Position numbers and translations under genes: made by a program
Assembly: GCF_022605725.1 (NCBI RefSeq)
Contig: NC_065551.1
Coordinates: 24,862,001 to 24,926,000, forward strand
From: Anthonomus grandis grandis
Taxonomy: Eukaryota > Arthropoda > Insecta > Coleoptera > Curculionidae
Direction of reading: 5' to 3'
DNA length: 64,000 bases
Notes under the pieces: generated by a model
Told to the model about the DNA's origin: nothing
Databases searched by the model: none
The model's input: only the letters and a program-made list of their open reading frames with translations
Part shown: piece after piece, positions 22,083-36,180 of the stretch
Layout: the number at the start of each line of letters is the position of its first letter
How positions within the stretch are numbered: position 1 is the first letter of the stretch

Positions 22083-22320
22083 TTGAATCTTATATAGTTT
22101 CATAGATAGCCCACTATGGCTATGATCTTCAAGCTACCCTGTATATAAATTATAAATTTTTCATTTTAAAAATTTCATTAATTCTATTAAAAAATTTATA
22201 AACATTTTCAAATTTTAATTGTTAATAAAAAATTTAATTTAAAAAAATTGAATAAAGATGATAACCGATGTCCGTTTAAGTTATGCATCCAAAAACATGA
22301 AAAGTCAATAAACTTTAAAA
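22083..22320 (+). repeat. Interspersed repeat, copy B (AGCCA/TGGCT palindrome)
   Basis: Homologous by eye to 18663-18890: gaatcttatatagtttcat, tagcccactatggcta (22107-22122), then gataaccgatgtccgttta and gttatgcatcc near the end. It contains aagctaccctgtatata, resembling the TA-flanked end of a mariner-type element. Confidence 0.5.
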
Positions 22321-25300
22321 AAAATTAATTTATATGCTTTAAATATATTATGTGGCTCAAAAATAAAGTTAAACAATTTATTCCGTCTAAATCTAACACT
22401 TCTTATGTCAGTGAGTATATTTTATCCCTATTCTGATTTTGGTGTATTAAAATTATTTTTCTTTGTTTCTAGCCAATTGCTTTATAAGGCAACTATTGCT
22501 TACACTTTATTGATATCTCTTTCATAGTAGCTTTTTATCGTATTTACAGTTCCATTAATGTTAGAGCTTAGTTTAAGTAATGTTTTGATATTTTATTTTT
22601 TACAATTTGTAAGACCATTAAATTTATGCTTATAACATATCTTTCATACAACATTATAGATCATTCTTTGACATAATTATGATTCTTTAATTGTCTAAAT
22701 TAGTATAAACATTTCTGTTATTTTAACCATCGCATGTATCCAGGAATTCTGTGCTAATTCGAGTAAAAAGTTCTTTAAGTATTATATCGTCTGAACAAGA
22801 TAAATCCTTAAAACTTAATACTTCTCTTATTCTCTTCTGATTTTGGGAGTAAAACTGCTATATAGTACTGTATTTAGTCTAGCTAAAATGAGTTATTTCC
22901 ATATTAAAAATTTCACAAAAAGAAAATATGAATCAGCATAAATATAAAATAGGTTATCAGGTCAATCTAACGACAACTTTACACAGCTTTTAATTTACAT
23001 CACTGCAAAAAAACCGTTGATGGCAATATCCGAAAATCAATCCGTTTCAGTTACCACAGACAATTTAATTGTTCTAAAGAAATACGACATCCTTTGTACT
23101 TTGTAGTTCTCAGTTACAACTGGGTCACCTAACCAAGGATCAATTAGGCAACCTTTATTTATAGAAAATAAAATTTTAAACTATTCGGACTTAAATGTTA
23201 TATAAATGTACTAAAATTACGTCGCTTATAACAAAAAAAATCAAGGCGTGTGAGATTACTAACATCGTAATTTATGCAAAATGATTAAGCATATTAGACT
23301 AAGCTTCTTTCTTATTTGTGTATTGCAATCAGGAAGCATTAGGAGTTACAATATGCTAAAGTAATTGATTTTTTTACGCTTGTATGAAATTCTATAGAAA
23401 TAAGAGTTGCCAAAAAAAAAACGATTTTGTTGTTATGATTGAATTTATTTTTAGATTATGATGGTCTCTACTTTCACCTTTTTTTAGTTTGTAATGGTAA
23501 AGCTTGTTAATTGTTCTATCAAAAAATATATTTATTGGAATTTTTAATATTTCTTTAGGCTTACAAATTTCTCTTTCAGCAATCGTCACCGAAGTTACAT
23601 AAATTAAAACCTGATTAATCTAATTTGGCTTGATCCATCATCGAGATGGACAAGTTTCACTGACATGTCAAGTATTTAGAAAGTGTAACAGATTATTATT
23701 ATGTTTTGCATGTCAACGAGCCTAAGGTTTCGTAATATTTTTTTTTAAGAATGAATAATTGTCGGTCTTATTCTTCGGTAGCAGTTTAAAATAGCGGAAC
23801 GGGTTTTTTGAGACAATTTCGTCGTTTTTTTCTTTAAGTTTTTCTCTTAATGTGTCAACTTTTATTTGCGTATGAGAGGTTATAGTAATTTACTTTAGCG
23901 TGGCCTAGATTTTATGAGAATATATAAATTCAGTTATTATAGTAACTTATACTTAGACCAGAAGTTTTTAAAATTATTATTATGAAGCGCAAAAAAATTA
24001 ATTTTTTAACAAATATTCATCTATTATTTTTCGTAAGTTCGCTTAAAAATTAATTTTTTTGTGTTTTTTTTAAAAGTAGGAGAAATCTTGCTATAAAGTG
24101 AAAATAGAAATATAAAAAAAAATTTGTTCTTTTTAAAATATAAATATTAATTCAGATTTTAATGTATTAATCAAATAATTAATACAGAAAAAATTAAGCT
24201 TTACAAAATACTTTCTATTTTTTTTTCATTTATTTTAACATATATTTGTAAGTGGTTGATATTGAATTGGCAATTCTTCTCTTTAATTTTAATAAATTTT
24301 TAATTTTCTTAATTCATCCATGCACTTTTCCTAAAAAAAAACGAACTATTGGTATTCTTTGATAAGTTTCTCTTTCCATGTCTTGTAAATTGGTATTTTC
24401 ATATGCTTATCATTTTCTTTAATATTTCGTGTAAGCAATAAAACTTTTATTTATTTTATATTAAATATTTCGTATAAAAGTGATTATTTTTAACTTTATT
24501 TTCTTAAATCGATGCTAGGAATATAATTTTTCAAAAAGTTTTTCAAAAATTTTCATATTTAAATAAATATATATATTATGAAATGCGATCCTTTAATTTT
24601 TACTTACTTTTTTGGATTAAGCAACAACACATATCGATAATAGTATATATTTGAATGGAAAAAAATTATAATTCGGTCAAAATTATACAACAAAAAATAT
24701 TTATACATTTATTATAAAATACTTAATACTTTATAGTTGCCATTTTTTTGTTTAGTTTTTATAAAATATATAATGAGATGTTTATTTTATTTGGCTTTAT
24801 CTTCAGCTATAAATGTTTTAGGAAATGGTATTCTTTAAATTTTTTGAATACAAAATTCTACAAAAAATCTTTGAATAAATATGTTGGTACTATTTATATT
24901 GTCAGATAATAATGTTAATAATTATTGGTAATTGCAAGTTTTAGGAATCTGAACAAAGATGATGGTTATTTAAATCCCAAACATCGGGTTTTAAAAAAGT
25001 ACCTTTTAAATAATAATATTTTTTGTTAGAAAAAGTCAGAATTATCCTACTCATAATATATAAACCAAGGAAGAAGAATTCCTTAATAATCTATGACTTA
25101 TTGCAAGTAAAATGATATATTTGTTTGGTTATTATTATTAGGAATAACAATAATCCCTAAAATAATTGGTTTTATAGTTTTACATATAAAACAATTTTCG
25201 AAGAGTAAAACCTGAAGTATGAAATATATATTTTTTAAATTATTTTAAATTTTCTCAAATTTAGTAATAAATGAAAACTTCGATAGCATGCTGGCTAATT

Positions 25301-26589
25301 ACTTAATACCAATAATGCAACACCAAGAAAGCAAAATTTTGCTAATTAAACAAACTCTTCATCTGAAACTCCACGTGACAAATGGGATGACATTTAAACT
25401 TTCTTAATTTTCAGGACGGTGTCTTTTTAATTACCAAGAACTACATAAACCGACTAATTTTAATTATATATTAAGTTAATTAAATTTAATTTCCACAGTT
25501 CATATGTCAGGTGTTCGTAATAATTAGACCTTATTTTCTTATAGCCTTATATAAAGGCAGCGTACAAAGATTTACTAGCCATCAAAAACAATTAAAGCAA
25601 ACGCCGCATGAGGTTTTAGAGAGATAGCCTTATTTAATGTAATAAAGTAAACAAAGATAGGCGAAGTTAAATGGTATAATAATTTAAGTGGTGTTATTTA
25701 TTGGTTAAGTTAACCATATTAGTGTCCAAATAAGGAATGGTATATGCACGCACTGTATGGTGTAAATCTTTATTTGTTGGTCACTTAAAGTCGATTAAAT
25801 TTTTTTGTTCTGTTTTTATTTTAATTTAAAACGGATGTTGTAGAGAATAGAGTGCAAAAATTTACATATCGTCGCCTTGGATTCCTTATATAACGGGTTA
25901 AGGAAAGGTTAAGGGATATAATTCTTTCTAAAATGACATGTCTCATTTTTTTTGCTCAGTAACCTTTAACTCTCTATCTCTTCACATATATTTTTTAAAT
26001 TATCATTTTATATCTATCGTTTAATTTGATCCATAAAAATTGATCCACATTATCAGTAACCCACATTATCCGTAATACATTTACTCATAATTGTTCATTA
26101 AAACTCGTTAGTTTTAAGACTGTTTGATAAGAGCTTATCTTAATCATATTTTTTTTTAATTAAATTATAATTAATTTAAAAATTGTTATAAAAACCGATT
26201 ATTGTATATTTTAGCCATTTAATATTATTTCAATTTTTACCAATAGAGCACTCTTTATAAATCTCTTAAGTTATGCTAATTTCTGAATCACAGCATTGGT
26301 TATATAAGTACATATAGCAACCCATAAGTCCCTATTAGATTAATAATATTAATGTTTTCTCATAGTGCTTATTCAAATAATATCTTAATTAGTTTTAGAT
26401 TGTTATTGATTTATCTACATAATATTGTTTATCAGAAATTAAATTTTATTAAGAATTTACATTTTATCCATCCTATTGAATACGGGGGTCTACAAGACAT
26501 CCTAGAATCCCGGGTTCATCGGATAATGTGTTTGAATAGAAGTTCTAGTACTCTGGTTGAAAAAATTACCTTTTTAGTTTAATCTGTAT
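22321..26589. other. AT-rich stretch without recognised genes
   Basis: I read this in six frames as far as possible and recognised no domain, paired repeat or RNA gene. The open frames at 23392-23589 and 26352-26582 have AT-driven composition. Confidence 0.4.
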
Positions 26590-27200
26590 TCCAAAATAGA
26601 TTATTTAAATTAAATCTGCCCTCTATTGACCCTCTAAGCTAAATTCTATAGAGACCTCAAAGAGTAATCACTGGTAGATAATGAAGTATCATCGGACAAA
26701 AAAGAGGCAGTCGGTAAAGCCAGAATCTGGTGTTGGCAAGTCATTTATATATATTAAGGATAATATTGTACTCAGAACATAGCTTTAAAGTACCTCAATA
26801 CTGACCTCACCTTCCCTCTATGATACATTGAATGATCTGAGATCTATTCTTCAATTATGTTTTTTTTTATTTTAGCACTTAGCTTTTCTAGCAGAATATC
26901 ATGATCCACACAATTTTATTTAAACACTCTTATTTTTTCAAAATCTAACTTGACTTTCATTAAATAAATTATTAGTTTTATTTAACTATTTGTTTTGCAT
27001 TACATTTTTCTAGAATTTTAAGAGAAGAGAAATTAGAAAAAAATTTGTGTTTTTTTGGTGCATTATGATTTCCTCTTTTAATAATAGGCATCACTACAGC
27101 TTTTTTAATATTATTAGAAAGATGCCTTTACCCAAACAAAGACTTGTCGGTTTCTATAAGTTCTTGTTGTATTAGTTCGCTTAACAATTCTAGTATAGTG
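26590..27200 (-). pseudogene. LINE reverse transcriptase fragment (Jockey/CR1-like)
   Basis: From right to left on the minus strand: NNIKKAVVMPIIKRGNHNAP (about 27115-27045) is the RT entry motif. NCVDHDILLEKL (about 26920-26880) corresponds to the FD.V.H..LL.KL block. VLSTILSLIYINDLPTP (about 26785-26729) is the SVLGP.LF.LYINDLP block. The DDTSLST segment of the active site follows about 26700-26670 in another frame. Stops and frameshifts separate these pieces. Both ends are lost. Confidence 0.75.
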
Positions 27201-30200
27201 AATAACGTATAACATACACATAGATTAGGCTAAGGTAGTGAGTGAATGCACTATGTACAAAGCTATCAAAAAACCTTTTAGATCTTTTGAATTTCATTTT
27301 TCTGACATAGTTTATCTAATTCTGTACGAAAGCATAGTTCTAGTAAGATTATTTATAATACCTTAAGAATTTCCCTTCTAAATATTTAATTTTCCTGGCA
27401 TTCTTTATGCAACAGCATAGAAATGATATCATTTTTAATTTAACATCTCAGACTGATATTACGATATAGCTCTATATTATTATTTAATTTCTCAATTTTT
27501 CTGGCTGTTTTAAGTGCGGTTTTTCGTAGCCTAATTTATTCTTAAATTAATATTAACATTTTTTAAGCTTGGGTTATCAATTCCAGGCTAATCTAGAAAT
27601 CGTAATTAAAGCTATTTAATCAGCGTCAAGACTCATTAAAACTAATCTGAATTATATTACCTCTTTAAAATTAAATTTCAATCGCTATAAAATTACGCTA
27701 AAGGTTCACAAGCTTTTTACTTCAAAAACATTCTATGAACAAAAAATTGTAAATATTGTTCAAAATAAATTATTCGCCGCTGTAGCTCTCAAGCAATTTA
27801 AAGTAATACCGACACGTTATTATTTCTATTTACATTTCCTCCTAGATACATATATTTAATACCTCAAGAAAAAACCGCTTAAAGCCGCAAGAACTATTGC
27901 AAATAAAATAAACTTACGTAGAAAGATCGGATATCGCAAGAAGATGAAAGTGCGTCGATTTTGCGGTTTCTTGTCGGTTTTATAAAGAGAGAACGGCATC
28001 CATGTCGTTCCATTTTATTGAATTCAATCGTACTATCTATCGGGAGATAATTGATGTTTCTTCTATCTAGACAGACGAACTGTAAGTACTGCTAAAAAAA
28101 TAACCTTCGCAGGTATCATAAACTTGATACGAAATGTCACTGCAATATTCACCAGCCATTTTAAATAATGATCCTTTGCTGAAATCGAGACCATTGTTTG
28201 CACTTTAACGCTTTAGATATAAAAAAACTGGTTCATTCATAGATCACCAACGCCTTGTTATGAAATTAAAAACTCCATACAAAGAAATCTAAGGCGGATG
28301 ACATTGAACGGGCCCCGCCATCTTGCCGAGACAACGAAATGTCATCTAAAAATGCTAATCTGGATCAGTTTATTGCATTCTATTTTGTCGCTGTTTTGCA
28401 GGAAATACGTTTGGACATTGGCGTAGGGATTAAAGATTAAAATATTTAGACATAAATATGAATAATATTGTTGGATTTAAGATCAATAAAATTTAAAGCG
28501 TACTGTACCTACTGTGATGTTTTACAAAATTGATATGCCTTTTGAGGCATTAGTATTCAGTAGCATTTTAGGAAGTCAACTTCACTATACAGAAAATATT
28601 TTCCATGAAAATCTAAAAATTAAACTTATTTATCTTAAAATATTTAGCCAAATAAAGCTATTATTAGTAATTTCGCAATTTATTAAGGAACTATTTTGCA
28701 TAATTCTTAAGCATACGCATACATATTTCATTTTAATGTTACCTAATCTGACCAATTTAACGTTTCCTTTACAAATATTTTACTGTTGCTGCAATTATTT
28801 GTTACCGCCACTGACTGAGCCTCAAGCGATAATCTATGGGCTCACACCTCAAATTGTTATTATTAAATAAGAATAATAACATATTATATGTAAATAGATG
28901 CGATGCGGCAAAACCCCCGGCCATTGAAAAGACGACATCTTAGACTTTTGTTTAAATTAACATTTTGGGCATAGGCGGGACGTTCTTCACCGGCGATGGG
29001 ACGATCTGAAATCATTGTTCGTATGTTAATTGGTATTTTAGGTTATGTAAGGTCGATTATTTTTTTTTTTTTTTGAAAGTCATCCTAATTCTATCTGTTT
29101 TCATCATATGATTCGTGAACAATTTGTTAGGATGTCAGAACAAGTTTGTTAATAGAATTACCATATTATGGTAAAGTATAATATATAAATTTTTATTAAA
29201 TATTATGAAAACCCGTTGTTTAATAAATTACTTTGGGACAGCTTGGCTGAATCACACTTTTTTACTGCATGAAATCATCATATTTTTCCATTGTTTACGG
29301 AACAGTTTTTAGAAATCACACTGATGATTTTTAAACTGATAATAGCCTAACTTAATAATTTTTAATACGAGTAGCTTTTTAAAATTACAAAAAATATTAC
29401 TTAATCAATAAAAAGCTTTTTTGGACATAAGAAATAGTTCGTAAGATGACTTTTACTGTACGAAATAAATTATTTATTTTAGCATCATTAAAGCCTATTG
29501 GAATTATAACCGTTTTCCTTAATTATTTATGGGTCTATGACCTGTTTTTTAAGTCTCAGTTATGGTTTATGAATGTTCAGATTATTAAGTAATTTTAAAT
29601 TTTACCTGAAATTATTAAATATTGTTTATAGGGCAAGAACCCTATCATCATAGGAAAGATTATTCAGTAAATTCAAAACTTGTGTGAACATTAGCATTAA
29701 ATGTTGTTAAGAAAAAAAAAACTTAGTTGAACCATACTAATGTTTTAAATTGTTTACGTCTTTTTGACTCTTTAAGCAAATTAAATCACAGTAAGAATAA
29801 TTGGATTATTTTAATTCTGATTTAGTCTTATCTAAATCAATAGATTTTTTGATCATTGTTTATAAATCTTTACAAATATTACGGATTTATTACTGCTTAC
29901 AATTTATTGTAATGATTGAATTGAATTAATTAAAAAGTTTTGTCACTGATATGTTAAATATCACTTTAAAATTAACGCTAGGACTATTTATTTGTAAATA
30001 GGGTGATATGAACTTTTTTGAATCAGATCAGTTTCTTCTTGTACCTAAAAGTGATTAGTAGATATTAAAAATCAAGTTGAAGATTATTTATTAATTTTTA
30101 AGCAGTTAAGAGTACTATAATTGGAAGTATCTTTAGAATCATATTAAAAATATTGTAATTATATTTTAAGTAATTTATATTAATGTTTTTTACTGTCAGT

Positions 30201-32514
30201 TTGGTGAAGCTATAAAAAATAAAAAAAATATTTAACTAATTTTAAATAAATAAGCACTTATCTCAATCAGAACAATTATTGTTGTTACGGGTATATATGC
30301 ATTTGAAAATCATTGAGATTATTGGAATAACTTAAAGCCAATAAAATAAACTATACAAAAGCTTATATTAATTAAATTTTTTTTTAATAATGTGAATAAT
30401 TAATAATAGTAAAATTAATTTGTTTTACTCCTAAATAACAAGATCGCAAAAAAAATATGATTATTAAGAAATTATAATATTAATTACTACATAATATCAA
30501 AGTTAATATGTACTTATTTGAATCATAAAGTTTTGTTACTGATTACAGTTAAGATCGCCTTAAAGTCACAACAAAGTTTGTACTGCTCTTAACCCTAAGA
30601 TCTTATCAGAAACATAAGAATTTATTTTAAATATGGTTGGATGACCAATGAGTGAAAATAATTTAATTTGCTTAAAGTTAATAAATTTCAAAATACTAGC
30701 AATAATGTTCAGCAACCTGATAAATTTAAGGAAAAAACAACAGCCTAAACTAAGAATAACAATTTCGAGCCCTTAATAATCATAATATGTTATTAATAAT
30801 AATAATCTAATAAAAACGCTTATCAATAAGACCAAAATGTGATAATAAAAGTAGACCTCCTTACTAATATACGTAAATCTATAAAAGATAGCAAAAAAAA
30901 ATGCAAAAGAAATTAAGAATTATGAGATGAAAAAATTACGCTGAAAAAAATAATCAAGAAACTGCACATCCTTCACAAAACACTATGATTTTTTTTAAAT
31001 GCATTTTAAAATTGTATTTATCAATAATATTAATGAAAAAATTATGCATAATTTATGTGGATCTTAAGGACAATTCCTTAGACTCTTACATTAGCGAATT
31101 TTTAAACTGTAAATTAACTATATTAAAACTTAATCTATAAATTTATACCAATTAACATAAATTGCTACAAATATTCAATAATTTTCAAGTTTTTAACAAT
31201 AGATAGTATTTTTTTTAATTGTAGCTGAAAATTTTACCATATACATTATTTATTTAACCATAAAACTTATTATCCTTAAGTGACTTTACTTGCTTAAACA
31301 GGATAATAATGAAATTATGATTTTAAAACTGTATTACACACAAAATTAATGAAATATAAGTCCCAATAGTTAAAAGACTTATTATAAATATCTAAAACCT
31401 CACATTTATTTTCTTATTTAGTTAAAATATATCGGCATAAGAACAAACCGCTTTACAGTACATCCAATTGGCCTTTTGGGGAACTTAAGAGCCGCTCATC
31501 AAAGCGCATTCTCCATTACGTATTTTTAATTAATTATCACTTCCCATTTGCCGAAAGGCCTATTTCCATTTTATTCACATTCGTTAGTGCCCTGGTACAG
31601 CGATAGGGTTCTCTGGAGATATTGGCTCTGGATAATAAACAAGGAAATAGGAGTACTTAGCTTGGGTTAATAGCTCCTAACTTGTTGATGTTAACATATT
31701 TTACAACAGACCTAATGTCTTTAAATCAAACTTCCAATGCTAATAAAAAAAACGCCGATTAATAAGATCGAGAATGAGCACACATAAAAAAAAACGAAAT
31801 CATTAAAATCCCATTCATTTCACTCAGAAGAACAGGCGTAATTTCACCGGAAACTAATACTAGTATTCGGATGATATATGGCCTGTTATATTTCGGTTAT
31901 AAATATCTAATGATCTATACCTGTATAAATATCCAAACCGGTTTATTTATTATAAACTATTTATAATTAAGTATCGGTGATTTAAAAGCCAAAACACGAA
32001 GCACGTGGACTATAGCCTAATTATACTGAAACCATGTAATAACCATATGGTTGTATCGTAAGTACCGATCAAAACGGTTCTGTGACAAACGCTAACGATT
32101 TTAAAGTCTTTTCTAATTAGACAAGCAAGTACACTGTTACAGCCATGTGGGTGGCAGAATTCTGCATCAAATTAGCAGCTTTAGTTACGATAAGCTTAAG
32201 CTGCTTTAGATATAAAATGGTTTAGTGCGAGCTTCTGTAATTAGAGGGAAGTAGATTTGAGGAGATTTTTTTCAATTAAAAATGTAGATACAATAATAAG
32301 GGGTATCAAATATTGTTATATCATATATTATTTTATTTTTCAAGTTATTAAGCTATTTTGTTTTGTAATTTTTAGGTTACTGAATAAAATTTTATTTTTT
32401 AGTTTGCTGCCATGTACTTTATGGAAATAAGTAATTTATTATCCTAAAAAAATAAGAAAAAGTTTGTACGTCTTAAGTTTGCTGTCTTTAAGAATGTAAA
32501 TTTTGAAATTTGTT
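27201..32514. other. AT-rich stretch with five GC-richer islands
   Basis: No gene was recognised. GC-richer islands stand out at about 27860-28060, 28270-28400 (acgggccccgccatcttgcc), 28890-29010 (ggcaaaacccccggcc), 31430-31660 and 31990-32220. They lack coding signal and could be enhancers or old repeat pieces. A 118-codon open frame at 28514-28870 (+) is AT-driven with no known motif. Confidence 0.35.
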
Positions 32515-32517
32515 GAT

Positions 32518-32560
32518 CAGATCTGGTGATGCCTTAGGGGCGAAACATGTGCTACCAAAT
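32518..32560 (+). ncRNA. Decayed hammerhead ribozyme motif, Penelope type
   Basis: CTGGTGA (32523-32529), stem II gcct/gggc with loop tag, GAAAC (32542-32546) and then ATGTG are in hammerhead order. The same layout, including an extra T after the first core box, is seen at 21148-21186. The core A is changed to G and the triplet GTG is not a permitted cleavage site, so activity is unlikely. No flanking coding sequence was found. Confidence 0.45.
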
Positions 32561-32790
32561 AATCATTTGCTGCAATATACGTTCGAGGCTTTGACCAAAC
32601 TTCTAGTTTTTTCTAAGAAGAAAATAACTAACGGCAACTGTTATCAATATAAAATATAAATTTATTTATATAATGCGCAAGAGCTAATAAAACTATTTAC
32701 ACTTTTAGCATATAGTAAAAATATTTTAATATCTAATTGTTAACAAAAATGTACATTACGTTATATTTTAAAATATTGGTTTAATATTAT

Positions 32791-35068
32791 GCATAATTTA
32801 ATTAGGTATATTGCCATTTTTCTTTATTCACTGCACTTGCCCAACTAGGCTAATTAAATCGAATTTTTGTTATTTTCAAAAAAAAATATTTAAAAAATCA
32901 ATGGTATATTTTGCTTGTTAAAAAATATATTTTACATTTCTTATCGAAAGAAAAATATGTTCGTGCAATTTGGATAAAATTCTAGCATTGTAAAAATTAT
33001 AAAATAATAAAATAAATAAAACTAAACTACAGGCAATTGATCTTTGTCTTTAGTTTTTTTTTTAATAAATTCATTAAATTTAGTCGTTCTTACATTCGGG
33101 AGCTACTAAATTTCCTAAAATTAATTGTTACTATATTAAAATTTAAAATAAATATATATGCCTTTTAAAAACATTATCAAATTTTCAAAAATTATATTTA
33201 AAATAGTTTATATTTAAATGAAAAGAAATATAATGAAAATATATAATGTATTTAAATCCAATTTAGGTTATTCTTTAATTGTATTTTTCCTAAACTTGCC
33301 CTTACCTAATAATAAAATAAAAAATTTTACAGAACAACTTTATTATATGCAGAAATCAAAAGATATAGATATATATCACGCCGTATATAGTATTTTTTAG
33401 GTTGTTCTAATTTAAAAATATATTTTTTAACTATGAGAAAATCAAAAGATACTTATTATAATAAAATAAATAAATTAACCGCCTGAATATAAATTAAAAA
33501 AATAATTATTACGATAATTAGTACAAACGCCTGAAAGAAATTACATTTATTTTGATATTTTTATTTAATTTGACAATATTTACCTATCAGACCGTCACCT
33601 AGAGTCTTTTTATATGCATAATTTAATTGGATCCGATTTCAATATTTAAATGTTTTCATTTGCTTATTTAAATAATAAAGTTATCCTTTTTCTAACACTG
33701 TAAAAACATTTAATTTTAAAAACCTATTCTTTTAATGTCATGTTTATATATTTTTGTTTCTTAAATTATTTTAATGCTTAGACTTTTTTACTGATAACTA
33801 TAGTGTTTTTCATATATAAAATGGTAATTTTGATATTAAGCGACTAATTAAATCCTAACTACATTACGAAAAAAAATCTTTCAACTTGACATCCGCAAAA
33901 ATATTGACCCAAAAACCGGGACAATAGACCCTCGTTTTCAAGAATATTTATTTTTCAACGATCTCAATGAAAAGATGTCAGTGAAATTCCCACTGAAACA
34001 CGCGTTACTTAATTTCAACCCATTCAGAAAAATTCCCATACTTCGAACATAATGGACACATTAAGTGGTTTATGCTAAATACCATTTAAAAAACATTTTT
34101 TTCTAATTAAACTGGTAATCTGATAAAATTATTACACCGCACGAGATCGTTTTGAGCGAAGAGTGATGAGGCAGATGATTGTTTTTTTTTATTGGCAATT
34201 AATACCTCTTTTGTTATGAAAATGTTGAGAAAATGCAATTTCTTTGCAATGCAATCTGTTTTTTTTTTTGGGATAATAAACTATTGCAATATTTAACCTT
34301 CTAAAAAGCTCTTATTGATCTAGATGCTGTTCTTTTTATTTTTTAACTCTCGCGAAGATATTTTAAGTCACCTTATTACCATAGCGAGCATAATTAAATC
34401 GATTTAAAAGTGTCTAGACCATATGTCGTGTAACCATTAAATTTAAATAAATGTTCCATTTATTTTGTAAAATAGTTAAATAATTTATTTACAGGTGCAG
34501 TAAAATTGTTTTTCCTTAATTAATTATATTTATTAGAATTCTTATGGAAGATTAAGTTTTTTCTTGTATAATTTACTGCATGATGCTGATCTACTATAGA
34601 ACTTTTTTTTTAAATAACTTAAAAAAAATCGATAGTTTAAAATTATATTTTATGAAAAAATTAGAAAAATGTTATTATGACGATTGGTTAGTTTTTTAGA
34701 TAGTTAGGAAATTAATGTTTTTATTCGCAATATTCCTCTTGTTTTAATATTTAAAAGAAATATTTGTAGAATAAATAAGCATAATTTAATTGGATACCAA
34801 CGACATTTAGCTTGACTTTTTAGTCACATATATTTATGGAAACCTCTATGGCAACTTATCTATTCATAAGTTACGCAATTTATATATTTTTTAAAATGAT
34901 ATTAAGATATGTATTAGAAAAAAATATGAAAAAAAAAACTTTTTTTTTATTAATTACTGGATTACAGATAATTATAGATAGAAGCACATAAATCAAATTT
35001 TTTCAAATTTTTTTGTATTATTTTATTATTAGAGGTAATATTAAAATAAATAGGCATAATTTAATTGT
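32791..35068 (+). repeat. Recurring GCATAATTTAATT motif (four copies)
   Basis: gcataatttaatt occurs at 32791, 33616, 34779 and 35054 on the same strand, three times preceded by similar AT-rich sequence. A second motif, catgatgct(g/a)atctac, follows at about 34580 and 35191. This suggests a decayed dispersed or tandem repeat, though AT-rich background makes chance similarity easier. Confidence 0.35.
33870..34060. other. GC-richer non-coding island
   Basis: Contrasts with its AT-rich flanks (cttgacatccgcaaaaat, cactgaaacacgcgttac). No coding potential. Nature unknown. Confidence 0.2.
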
Positions 35069-35529
35069 ATAAGATTAACACTTTACTTCTTAATTGTAAA
35101 TATTAATTTTAGTTTTTACGAATGCTTAAGTTGCTTTTGCTAAATTTTTTGCTTATTGCTAAAATGTATATATTCTAAATATTATTACATGATGCTAATC
35201 TACAGATGAGTTTTAAAAAATAATTTATTAATTTGAATACATATGTAAATTTTATTATTAGTGTAATAATTTTTTTTTAAATTATGAATGGTCAAATTTT
35301 TGAGTAATATATAATATAAATATTTGCATTTTTGCAATTTTATAGAAATTCCAATAAATATTTATCACATTTTTTACAAGTAAAATCATAAAGCTGATCT
35401 GCTTTAGAAGGTGTCATTTGGATTGCGTTAAATAACATATAATTAGATAAATTTTCTTAATAATTTTAACCTAAATTCTTACGACTTAATAAAACATTAT
35501 TTTATTATATAAAGAATAAATGATCTATT

Positions 35530-36180
35530 TTAAAGCTTTTAAAGCGGAACTTAACAACCTACGAGATCTCGACGCCAGGCATCGACAACTGACATCAAAA
35601 TAAATTCAAGAAAATTGCCGTACTTGAGGCACTTTAATCTGATTTCAGATTAAGTCGAGTTTGTAATCCGAGATCTTTCAGTCGTAAAAACGGTTGAGAA
35701 CTAAATTAAGCCTCCCACGATAGTCACGACGTCATTTGACGCTAAACTGATTTTGTCTTTGGCATATTTTTGTCTAGTATCAAGCGTAAAAAAAAAACAC
35801 AAAATTTTTTGGAAGCTTTCTATCTGATCATTTTAGATTGCTTCACTTTCGCTTCAGATTGATTTTCAAACTCAATTACCTAAAATCCTAAGCAATTTAC
35901 GCAAAAGGCAAGAAAAAAAAATAACGAAGATCATGAACAAAAGAGGCAATCAATCAAAGTTTTGGTTTTTGCGTCATCGGGTATCCCGTGAACAATTGAC
36001 AAATACGGATCGATTTTTTTCTTTAACACGCTTGATTGGTCACGTGGACATCTAGAACGCGGTCGTTTGAGTGAAAAATTGACGAAAGTGTTTTGGAAAT
36101 TTTACGGATCGCCGGCCAACGAGTATTGTTAGATGACATGTGACAAATGGGTCACGCGATTTCAGCCCAAGTTGCGTTAG
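35530..36180. promoter_or_regulatory. Longest GC-richer non-coding island, candidate regulatory element
   Basis: About 650 bp, rich in CpG and free of low-complexity runs in its outer parts. It contains the palindrome taatctga-tt-tcagatta (35635-35652), a CRE-like gacgtcatttgacgc near 35730 and an E-box in ggtcacgtggac near 36040. No open frame of note. Such islands in insect gene deserts are often enhancers; nothing here proves it. Confidence 0.3.

Noticed and set aside
28514..28870. 118-codon open frame on the plus strand
   Set aside because: Rich in I, L, F, Y and K as expected from AT-rich DNA, with no recognisable motif and no nearby splice signals of quality.
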